Shown: positions 5,385-11,195 of the stretch, one piece after another
Layout: each line of letters starts with the position of its first letter
How positions within the stretch are numbered: the first letter of the stretch is position 1
NCBI GenBank assembly: GCA_026770585.1
Contig: MU647098.1
Coordinates: 187,612 to 200,307 of the forward strand
Origin: Baffinella frigidus
Taxonomy: Eukaryota; Cryptophyceae; Cryptomonadales; Baffinellaceae
DNA: 12,696 bases
Reading direction: 5' to 3'
Notes under the pieces: generated by a model
What the model was told of the DNA's origin: nothing
Databases searched by the model: none
Seen by the model: only the letters and a program-made list of their open reading frames with translations
Position numbers and translations under genes: made by a program

Positions 5385-7931
5385 ATGGCAGATATTCCTG
5401 TCGGAGCTACCATGCCAAACGCGGATATGGGTAATAATGGTGGTGGTCTAACCATGGGCTCTAGTATGATTCCGGCTCAGAAAGACTATGAGGGGATTTT
5501 TGGGCCGACGGGCCGGGACGTGAAGCTCGACGACCAGCGCAACAAGCGGCATCAGCGCTGGCATCTGCCTGATATGCTGAAAGGCCCGAACCCGTTCCTC
5601 ACGGACCGCATCGACGGCCTCATCACTGACGCCACAAACTCGCCGTTTACAACGATTATCCTCCCGTACGTGTACCTACAGAACCCAGATGCCAAGATCA
5701 AGTGGAATGTCTTTAACTTTGACGAAGGGTTGGCCACGCGTGTTCCGTATGAATCTGGTGCGCGTGTGCTCACGCAGACGAAGACCAGTCACGCTGGCTA
5801 CGCTGTCCGGCAGGGTCTTGCAATTACTATGGAGCACAACTTCATGATGTCACCCGCAGGTCGCGAGAACTTCCACAACCAGCTACTGCAGCTCGTGGGT
5901 TCTATCCAGCACACGAATGACCTGGACGTCCATATGGCCCTGATTACCGCCCCGTCATACGAGCGTACCGTGGCGGAGAAGTACCACTACCTAGACAAGG
6001 ATGGTGGACAGGTCATCCGACAGTATGTGGATATGTTTGGTATCATGCAGAAGAACCCCAACGGTCTTGATGTGATTATCGAGGAGGCTAAGCAAAACCT
6101 TAAGAAGTGGGGCTCCAAGGATCCTACCTTTATGCTTGTCAACAGCCGGCTCTGTATGCAGTTGAACATGAACGTGGAACGCACGCAGTACTACACGAAT
6201 GGGTATGACGGCGTTCGCCGTCTGAAACAGGGGCCTGACATGCCCAAGTACCGTGGTCTCGACGTGATTAACTCTCGCTCTTTTGCACTCGAGACCGGAG
6301 CCCCCCCGCGCGACCTTCTCAATCGCCGTGTCCGCGTTGCAGAGTACTACCACCTTCCCCGCGTCACCTGCACGGATTTCGGGAAGGGTCATGTCGATCT
6401 GTACGATGAAGGTCGCGACCAGCTGACCGCCGTCTCGCTCAAGGAGATTTACAGTGTTGCTTCCCAGAAGGGGGGTGCGTATCTGCCTTCCATTGATGCA
6501 ATGCAAAAGGAGGAGACGCTGCTGACGATGCTTCACAATCACAAGACACACTTCCATGGTTCACATGGTTCTGTCGCTAGTATGTTTGACTATTTCAAGA
6601 TGAATATGCTTACTAACAGTCTCAGTGCTCATGAGTTGATGTCTCCCGTGGGTGCGTACCTTGTGGCATGTGTGCAGATTGAACTGGGAGCTACCAACAT
6701 GGGGGCTGCTTCTGATGCTGAGCTGAAAGCAGCTATTACTGGTGCTGGTCGGGTTCAAACTACCGTAAAAGTTACCGAGGCTCAATTGCTCCATCTGGCC
6801 ACCTTTGTGTGTTCAGTGACTGAGTTCGCCAAGGTCAAACCCGCATACGATAACTGGGCTATCGTGGTTACCAAGTCTAACAATTGGTTTTGGGCTAATT
6901 TTAGAATGACGCCTGAGTTTGGACAGATCAACCATTTCTTCCACATGTTCAATAAGACGCCTGCTGTTGGGGATTTTGACAACAATGCCAAATCCACGCT
7001 GGCATTGGTCAACTTCTTTACTGCAATCAGTACCGAGGGAAATGCGTATGATATTATGAAGACCTTGATCAGGTTCGAGGAGGTGGGTGGCGCATGCTTG
7101 CAGAACTGTCTTCATGCAATTGAGTATGACATTGTTCTTGTCAGGCCCAACATCGAGCACGAGATGCTCGGTATGATTCTTGGGCGCGGCGGCACGCAGG
7201 AGCTTGGGTGCACGTTCTGGGGACAGACCGAGCTCAGTTGCTATGATGACGCGTTCCATGGCAAGTGGGGTATGAGCTACAAGTACCACGAGCGTGCGCT
7301 TATTCACAACGAGAAGAACATGACGCGGATATGGGACGTGTGTTTCAATGGCTACACGGGTGGCATGGGTTGTCAGCTAGTGCCTTGGGATCAAAACCAT
7401 GGATCCCCAGCCAATGAAGTGCACAGGGAATGGAAGAATCGTACGCAGCAGCTGGACACCCCTATTGGTATGCAGGGTCCGGACATTATGTGCATGGTTT
7501 TCAAGCGCGACGAAGATTCTACGGATGCTGACCTTCCCAACCCGGTTATTTTCCACCGCGATCGTAACGCGGGTACGGGTGGTGTGCCTGCCTCTCCCGT
7601 CGACCCCGAAAACATATACAGTGTTGATACGCTGGATATGCATAAACTATTCGATAGGTATACTGATCAAATGGAAGAATACAGGGACATTATGCCGGAC
7701 TTTTCCAAGATGCACCATAACCGGAAAGGGGCTGGCATGGCTTCCACCGAAGGAGATACGCATACGTACAGTATGGCGTTCCAGGGTACTATGCATGTGC
7801 ACCTACCGGGTAAGTCTAGGATTGTGCGTGGTTCGGGTCACCTGGGTGAGTCATATGTGGGTATTGCATCTGTGCGTGCTGGCAAAGGCATGGTGGCATC
7901 TGGACCGATGGCGCTACAGCGCCAAGTGTAA
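5385..7931 (+). CDS. Probable HK97-fold major capsid protein, mirusvirus-like
   Basis: The ATG at 5385 sits in an optimal context (ACCATGG). An in-frame GTG at 5355 adds ten residues but is unlikely to be used. The product is 848 aa. Residues about 90-130 resemble the extended loop region. A conserved-looking segment (GYAVRQGLAITMEHNFM, 138-154) leads into a long helix (about 157-190, ending DVHMALI) typical of the HK97 spine helix. Residues about 230-325 follow the peripheral-domain pattern of an Asn/Gly turn, long helix, VNSR strand and GLDVINSR. A large middle domain (about 370-575) is consistent with a tower-type insertion. A second motif-rich block lies at about 587-640 (RPNIEHEMLG, GRGGTQELG, HGKWGMSYKYHERA). 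The protein would form the icosahedral shell. The frame is intact, so it may still be expressed. The alternative is another HK97-lineage virus; the assignment is by pattern, not by search. Confidence 0.65.
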   Translation: MADIPVGATMPNADMGNNGGGLTMGSSMIPAQKDYEGIFGPTGRDVKLDDQRNKRHQRWHLPDMLKGPNPFLTDRIDGLITDATNSPFTTIILPYVYLQNPDAKIKWNVFNFDEGLATRVPYESGARVLTQTKTSHAGYAVRQGLAITMEHNFMMSPAGRENFHNQLLQLVGSIQHTNDLDVHMALITAPSYERTVAEKYHYLDKDGGQVIRQYVDMFGIMQKNPNGLDVIIEEAKQNLKKWGSKDPTFMLVNSRLCMQLNMNVERTQYYTNGYDGVRRLKQGPDMPKYRGLDVINSRSFALETGAPPRDLLNRRVRVAEYYHLPRVTCTDFGKGHVDLYDEGRDQLTAVSLKEIYSVASQKGGAYLPSIDAMQKEETLLTMLHNHKTHFHGSHGSVASMFDYFKMNMLTNSLSAHELMSPVGAYLVACVQIELGATNMGAASDAELKAAITGAGRVQTTVKVTEAQLLHLATFVCSVTEFAKVKPAYDNWAIVVTKSNNWFWANFRMTPEFGQINHFFHMFNKTPAVGDFDNNAKSTLALVNFFTAISTEGNAYDIMKTLIRFEEVGGACLQNCLHAIEYDIVLVRPNIEHEMLGMILGRGGTQELGCTFWGQTELSCYDDAFHGKWGMSYKYHERALIHNEKNMTRIWDVCFNGYTGGMGCQLVPWDQNHGSPANEVHREWKNRTQQLDTPIGMQGPDIMCMVFKRDEDSTDADLPNPVIFHRDRNAGTGGVPASPVDPENIYSVDTLDMHKLFDRYTDQMEEYRDIMPDFSKMHHNRKGAGMASTEGDTHTYSMAFQGTMHVHLPGKSRIVRGSGHLGESYVGIASVRAGKGMVASGPMALQRQV

Positions 7932-7967
7932 AATAATACAAGCATCTAAACCGATCATTTTTTTGTG

Positions 7968-7973
7968 TTTATT
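7968..7973 (-). terminator. AATAAA signal for the 188-aa gene
   Basis: AATAAA on the minus strand, about 20 bp past the stop at 7993. It lies in the 61-bp convergent spacer shared with the capsid gene, which has only AATAAT-like sequence on its own strand. Confidence 0.45.
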
Positions 7974-7992
7974 AGTTAGCAAATACATTATT

Positions 7993-8559
7993 CTAGGCGA
8001 CATACGCAGCACCCTTGTTCTCGGTCTTCATAAACGTCTCAAACTCGTCCCAGATATCACCAGGCTGCGTGCGTTCAACAATCTCGGGTGCCTCTAGGGC
8101 AGAGCGTTTTGAACCCACGCGCTGCTCCTCCTGTGCGAACTGCCCCCCAGTCGACCTTGCCTTGAGCTCATCGTACTGGGTCTGTAGGGTCTGGAACTGT
8201 TCCTCCTTCTTAAGCGCATTAGCAGAAGCGCACATGACCACCTGCCAGATGCCGTTGTCGTCGTCGGACTTATCGGCGATACCCTCAACACCGGTCTTGA
8301 ACACCTCCTTTGCGTCGGGGTTCTCGGGCTCGAGAGTGTCGACCCACTTTGAGATCAGGGTATCGTAGATGTTCCTCATTTCCTGGCGTTTCTTCTCACT
8401 GAGCTTACTGACTTCATCAGCCTTACCCTTAAGCTCTCCCTGTAGCATCTGGTTGTGCTTCTCTAGCTTGGCAATCTGTGCCAGGATGGCACTGAGATCC
8501 GCCCCATTCGTAGTGGCAGTGGATGCCGGCGTGGTGGCGCTTGTAGTGTTGTTCTCCAT
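7993..8559 (-). CDS. 188-aa coiled-coil protein, possible scaffold or virion protein
   Basis: ATG at 8559, TAG at 7993. The N-terminus is a Thr/Ser/Ala-rich flexible tail (1-20). A heptad-like charged helix follows (about 21-66, with regularly spaced Leu/Ile). A compact segment at about 67-115 (KWVDTLEP, then IWQVVMCASANAL) precedes a second short coiled coil (116-135). The C-terminus is polar and ends in an acidic-aromatic motif (IWDEFETFM, 169-177). There is no signal peptide or membrane span. It faces the capsid gene convergently, and the size and coiled-coil build would suit a scaffold, tegument or virion core protein, but this is inference. I recognise no named family. A TATTTAAG box lies 48 bp upstream. 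Confidence 0.8.
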   Translation of the reverse strand: MENNTTSATTPASTATTNGADLSAILAQIAKLEKHNQMLQGELKGKADEVSKLSEKKRQEMRNIYDTLISKWVDTLEPENPDAKEVFKTGVEGIADKSDDDNGIWQVVMCASANALKKEEQFQTLQTQYDELKARSTGGQFAQEEQRVGSKRSALEAPEIVERTQPGDIWDEFETFMKTENKGAAYVA

Positions 8560-8607
8560 AATGCAACCCTATCAGTGATTTAAATGATCTTGCTTTCATG
8601 TGTTGCC

Positions 8608-8615
8608 CTTAAATA
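8608..8615 (-). promoter_or_regulatory. TATA-like box of the 188-aa gene
   Basis: TATTTAAG on the minus strand, 48 bp before the ATG at 8559. The spacing is similar to that of the capsid gene box. Confidence 0.45.
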
Positions 8616-8654
8616 CTATGTTCTTTGTAGATAAAAGAATCACAGGTGTCTGTA

Positions 8655-8660
8655 TTTATT
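8655..8660 (-). terminator. AATAAA overlapping the stop of the 159-aa gene
   Basis: On the minus strand the TAA stop (8658-8656) is embedded in AATAAA (8660-8655), so the translation stop and the polyadenylation-type signal share bases. This suits a very compact genome. Confidence 0.45.
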
Positions 8661-9135
8661 TTTTGCACACTGCATCTTTGCTCGCTACTGGGGCGCTTTT
8701 TATGTCAGAGTATAACTCAAGTATATCTTTGGGTTTGTTGTAGTACCACTCCCCGCTGACAGGTCTGTGTACAAGCGAGCCGTCGGCTTGCACGCTCCTG
8801 CTCTCCCACGTGGCGGATACTTTGTTATAAAAGACTCCTTCCCGAGCCCACACGTCTCTCTGTTGTTCGTATTCCCGCTGTTTTTTCTGCTGCATTGTCT
8901 CTTGTTTTGGTGGATGTTTCTGCAAGACACGTTGTCTTTTTTTGTCACCCAGTGCTTGCAGCCACGTGTTCATTATTGCTAACTGATTAATCCGAATCAG
9001 ATCCGGGGGGTCCCAGATCGTCTGGGCTAGTGTGTCTGTGGTTGCGTTCGCGTTTTTCTTTATGCCTGAGAAGTTGTGCTTCGGAACGTCTGTTGCGTCG
9101 TGGGTTTGTGTGTAGAAACTGAAGGAGGTCTGCAT
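8656..9135 (-). CDS. 159-aa hypothetical protein, charged
   Basis: ATG at 9135 with A at -3; TAA at 8656. The product has a polar N-terminus, a WDPPDL motif (41-46), a strongly charged Gln/Lys/Arg helix (about 64-96, likely coiled coil) and a Trp/Tyr-containing C-terminal part (VSGEWYYNKP, 126-135). No transmembrane segment or known domain is seen. Its first 149 bp overlap the end of the 170-aa gene in another frame. The next Met (residue 55, 8973) lies just past that gene's stop and would remove the overlap. However, a TATATCC box about 26 bp before 9135 and the normal-looking N-terminus favour the longer form. Function unknown; placement among virion-type genes suggests a structural or late protein. 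Confidence 0.7.
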   Translation of the reverse strand: MQTSFSFYTQTHDATDVPKHNFSGIKKNANATTDTLAQTIWDPPDLIRINQLAIMNTWLQALGDKKRQRVLQKHPPKQETMQQKKQREYEQQRDVWAREGVFYNKVSATWESRSVQADGSLVHRPVSGEWYYNKPKDILELYSDIKSAPVASKDAVCKK

Positions 9136-9499
9136 TTGCGCACAAAGTCAGAATCCCACGGGATATAGTGTGCCCGGATTTGGAGACACCAGCAGTGAAC
9201 GAATGCACTGTCGTGTTGATGGTTGCGCTGTCGACTACAAGGTCGTCAACCGAGGTGTTGGTGTCAAACACTTGGTTCTTTTCTTCTGGGTGTAGCATTA
9301 CCTCATCACCAGCAACAAGCATGACATGAAATGAATCGTTGGTTCGTGAACCACTGACCCTGGAGCGGTGAGCGTGTTCTCGTATTACTTTAAGCTCGAA
9401 TGGTACATGGTCACCGATCTGTAGATCGCTTGCAAATCGAAGTGTTTTACGCTGCAACACCAAATAAAAACGACCGTAAACATCGACCAATCGTTCCAT
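8987..9499 (-). CDS. 170-aa hypothetical protein with basic-acidic tail
   Basis: The chosen start is the ATG at 9499 (G at +4). An in-frame ATG at 9604 would add 35 residues but would lie only 18 bp from the divergent gene's ATG. TAA at 8987. Residues about 1-80 look beta-rich (FYLVLQR, LQIGDHVPFELKVI, FHVMLVAGDEVML), followed by a Thr/Ser-rich strand region (78-120), a short helix, a strongly basic Arg/Lys/His segment (134-156) and an acidic Ser-Asp end. The LQIGDHV string recalls Hint-type folds, but no catalytic Cys, His or Asn arrangement is seen, so that reading is not supported. No family is recognised. It diverges from the 276-aa membrane protein gene and shares that spacer for promoters. 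Confidence 0.65.
   Translation of the reverse strand: MERLVDVYGRFYLVLQRKTLRFASDLQIGDHVPFELKVIREHAHRSRVSGSRTNDSFHVMLVAGDEVMLHPEEKNQVFDTNTSVDDLVVDSATINTTVHSFTAGVSKSGHTISRGILTLCANADLLQFLHTNPRRNRRSEAQLLRHKEKRERNHRHTSPDDLGPPGSDSD
9161..9167 (-). promoter_or_regulatory. Possible TATA box inside the 170-aa gene
   Basis: TATATCC on the minus strand, 25 bp before the 159-aa ATG at 9135. It would allow separate transcription of the overlapping gene. The match is weak and lies within coding sequence. Confidence 0.3.
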
Positions 9500-9622
9500 T
9501 CGACCGTGTCTAGTTCTATTCAGTGAAACTGTGTTGAAATAACCTCGTAATGCAAAAGAATGTAATATCACACCAACGACACGTAAAGGTGTAGAATATA
9601 ACATATACAAATAGACCAACAA

Positions 9623-10453
9623 ATGGGTCGTAGCAACACAGGTTATATGTCACTGTTGGCGGTGGTTGTACAAGGACTGCTTCTTGTTGCAGTATTCTCT
9701 GTGACAAGTAACAGTCCCCTGGATCTGTATTTCATCTCGAACGTACAGATGTCCGGTGATATCATCTTACGCTTGAATGATCTAGTGAACAAAACACACG
9801 ACCACTCGTGGCTGGGGGAGACTTTTCCAGTACCAATTCAATTTTCAGTTCTGCCGATGTCAATGATAATTTCAGGATTATTTGCTGGCGGTTTCTTCGT
9901 ACAGTTCATGACATACCGAATATCAACGAACTTGAAAACAGCACAGGAGCTCTACATCACTTCCACGATGACTGAATACGCCCAGTGGGATATCACATTC
10001 TTGGTCTATGTGGTGTTGGAACACTGTGTGTGTATAACTATGCTGTGCAGTCCTATTTCACTTACTTTTTTGGTGCTCATGACGGTACTCGTGACACTTG
10101 TTATCGTGGAGCGATGTGGAACACGTGCAGACGGACCTAATAACTCTCTAGCCAGCTGCTCCATGTTTGTCACAGTATTTGTTGGCTTGTACATACTCTC
10201 ATCGTTCAAACGACATATGCACTCGGCAAGTGTTTTTTTTATACTTCATGTGCTGATAGACATGTCTCTAGTATTTGGCCATACTGCAGACGGTGATAAT
10301 CATTTGTTTAGCACTGCCTTGAACAGTCGAGCCTTTTTTGTGCTCGCGAGTGCCGTGTTATTGTTCACTATCATGATTACACACATCGCTGACATTGCAG
10401 GGAAAAGTACAGTGCCGGCCTTTGTGTCTGGTATATATGGGCACACAAGTTAA
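9623..10453 (+). CDS. Seven-helix membrane protein, heliorhodopsin-like, retinal lysine absent
   Basis: ATG at 9623 with A at -3 and G at +4; 276 aa. A second ATG at 9647 would fit better if the TATAAC-like sequence near 9597 is the promoter. Hydrophobic helices lie at about 9-26, 76-96, 124-142, 146-163, 179-195, 201-218 and 236-255. The layout follows heliorhodopsins: a Gln in helix 1 followed by P-x-x-x-Y near its end (Q17, P32, Y36), a long loop between helices 1 and 2, LPMSM opening helix 2, and YAQWDIT (119-125) at the helix 3 position where rhodopsins carry their counterion. Here that position appears to be Gln121, with Asp123 nearby. Helix 7 (FFVLASAVLLF) has no Lys, so a Schiff base with retinal could not form in the usual way. 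It may be a retinal-free sensor, channel or structural relic. Mirusviruses are known to carry heliorhodopsins. An unrelated seven-helix protein remains possible. Confidence 0.5.
   Translation: MGRSNTGYMSLLAVVVQGLLLVAVFSVTSNSPLDLYFISNVQMSGDIILRLNDLVNKTHDHSWLGETFPVPIQFSVLPMSMIISGLFAGGFFVQFMTYRISTNLKTAQELYITSTMTEYAQWDITFLVYVVLEHCVCITMLCSPISLTFLVLMTVLVTLVIVERCGTRADGPNNSLASCSMFVTVFVGLYILSSFKRHMHSASVFFILHVLIDMSLVFGHTADGDNHLFSTALNSRAFFVLASAVLLFTIMITHIADIAGKSTVPAFVSGIYGHTS
10432..10438 (+). promoter_or_regulatory. TATA box of the 59-aa gene
   Basis: TATATAT lies inside the last codons of the 276-aa gene, 52 bp before the ATG at 10491. The spacing matches the other boxes of the island. Confidence 0.45.
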
Positions 10454-10490
10454 ACACACCCAAACCTCAAAAACCGATCCAAGAATCGAT

Positions 10491-10670
10491 ATGAAAATGG
10501 AAGCACAATGGAACCTTTTCGCCAGAAAGTTGCTCATGGAGCGGAACACCGAGTACGTACTCAAACAAAAAAGGGAGCTCTTGCTGGGAGCTCTCGTTTT
10601 CATACACTGTATGTTGTTATGCAACACATTCCTCTACTTTGTCACAACCAACGGGAAGCGCACATGTTAG
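10491..10670 (+). CDS. 59-aa single-pass membrane protein
   Basis: The ATG at 10491 (a second at 10497 has the better AAAATGG context) leads to a TAG at 10668. A longer in-frame extension to 10395 would run back into the preceding gene and starts with an implausible Cys-rich segment. The N-terminal 28 residues are charged (FARKLLMERN, LKQKRE) and are followed by one hydrophobic helix (about 30-51) and a short polar tail (TTNGKRTC). It is likely a small type II or tail-anchored protein. It begins 37 bp after the seven-helix gene on the same strand. Small membrane proteins of this kind are common in envelopes or assembly membranes of DNA viruses, but no family is recognised. Confidence 0.55.
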   Translation: MKMEAQWNLFARKLLMERNTEYVLKQKRELLLGALVFIHCMLLCNTFLYFVTTNGKRTC

Positions 10671-10703
10671 ATCACAATCGAAAAGCAATCTCTCTTTGAC
10701 TTG

Positions 10704-10711
10704 TATATAAA
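10704..10711 (+). promoter_or_regulatory. TATA box of the terminal remnant ORF
   Basis: TATATAAA, the best TATA match in the island besides the capsid box, lies 34 bp before an ATG at 10746. It implies that a gene once began here. Confidence 0.5.
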
Positions 10712-10745
10712 TGTAGTTTTCACACTAGGGACCATTCATTCAGAT

Positions 10746-10826
10746 ATGACAAGACAAACAGGAACAGATCGGTTATCCAACAATTCACATCTTGTGTGTA
10801 GTAAACACGCTATCCAGTCATCCTAG
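10746..10826 (+). pseudogene. 26-codon ORF, probable truncated viral gene at the right edge
   Basis: The ATG at 10746 follows a good TATA box with leader-length spacing and is read for 26 polar residues (MTRQTGTDRL...) to a TAG at 10824. GC-rich flanking DNA starts within about 20 bp. The arrangement suggests that the island was cut inside this gene and the stop comes from, or near, the junction. It could instead be a genuine micropeptide. No homology is recognisable at this length. Confidence 0.35.
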
Positions 10827-10844
10827 ACAGTCAGCTGGATTTGC

Positions 10845-10885
10845 ACCCTATCCAACTCCAACCAAACCCTGATCCAAAACGCCCC
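10845..10885 (+). repeat. A/C-rich degenerate telomere-like tract at right junction
   Basis: ACCCTA, CCAACTCCAACCAAACCCT and CCAAAACGCCCC follow one another just beyond the last viral ORF. The composition and spacing resemble decayed CCCCAAA or CCCTAAA units, in the same orientation as the array at the right end of the window. The match is loose and may be chance. Confidence 0.25.
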
Positions 10886-11195
10886 ATGCTGCTCCCGTCC
10901 TGCCCCCCCCCCGAGCGCATGGACTGCAGCGGGCACTGCATCGCTGCGCCCCTCGGGCCGAGTTCATCGCCTCGCTATCGTCGCCCGCGGCAGTGCCTCC
11001 GCCTTTCACGCCGAACACCGTTGGCATGTCAGCAGGTGTAAAAAAAATGTAGAATCTACCTTCCAAGACCTCGCGAGGTCGGGAAGGTGTAAACTCCCGA
11101 GAGGGGGGTGTAAAAGCTGTCTGAAAATGAGGCCGCTACAGCCAGCGGCGCTGCACGGCGACTCCTCCGCGGGAAACTGGCGATTGCAGCACTTC
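10886..11195. other. GC-rich flank, no gene supported
   Basis: Contains a C-run near 10903, a short A-run (11040-11047) and TTCCAAGACCTCGCGAGGTC with a following GGAAGGTGTAAA. That stretch holds an imperfect palindrome (CCAAGACCTCGCGAGGTCGGG, about 11063-11083). Frames on both strands are short and of biased composition. Confidence 0.35.

Larger units (their letters stand above)
3948..10826. mobile_element. Endogenous mirusvirus-like gene island (extent approximate)
   Basis: Seven long or plausible, tightly packed, intronless genes, plus a short remnant ORF, occupy this stretch. Their base composition is clearly less GC-rich than that of both flanks. Contents include a probable HK97-fold major capsid protein and a heliorhodopsin-like seven-helix protein, a pairing known from Mirusviricota. 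Genes run in both directions with short spacers, overlaps and individual TATA boxes, as in large DNA viruses of protists. No portal, terminase, protease, polymerase or integrase is visible, so the island is a fragment or an incomplete view. The edges are inferred: on the left the change occurs around 3920-3948, and on the right around 10830. No terminal repeats or target duplications were found at those edges. Confidence 0.55.

Noticed and set aside
5991-6557. 188-codon minus-strand frame inside the capsid gene
   Set aside because: It is antisense to a well-supported gene and has no promoter or recognisable domain.
7399-8097. 232-codon plus-strand frame overlapping the capsid gene end
   Set aside because: It lies mostly inside the capsid frame and then antisense to the 188-aa gene. 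The Cys/Leu/Val-rich translation is typical of an out-of-frame shadow.
8987-9499. Hint or intein-like reading of the 170-aa protein from its LQIGDHV string
   Set aside because: The expected catalytic residues (N-terminal Cys or Ser, TxxH block, terminal His-Asn) are absent.
9623-10453. Calling the seven-helix protein a functional light-sensing heliorhodopsin
   Set aside because: Helix 7 has no lysine, so covalent retinal binding in the usual way is not possible. Only the fold-level resemblance is claimed.
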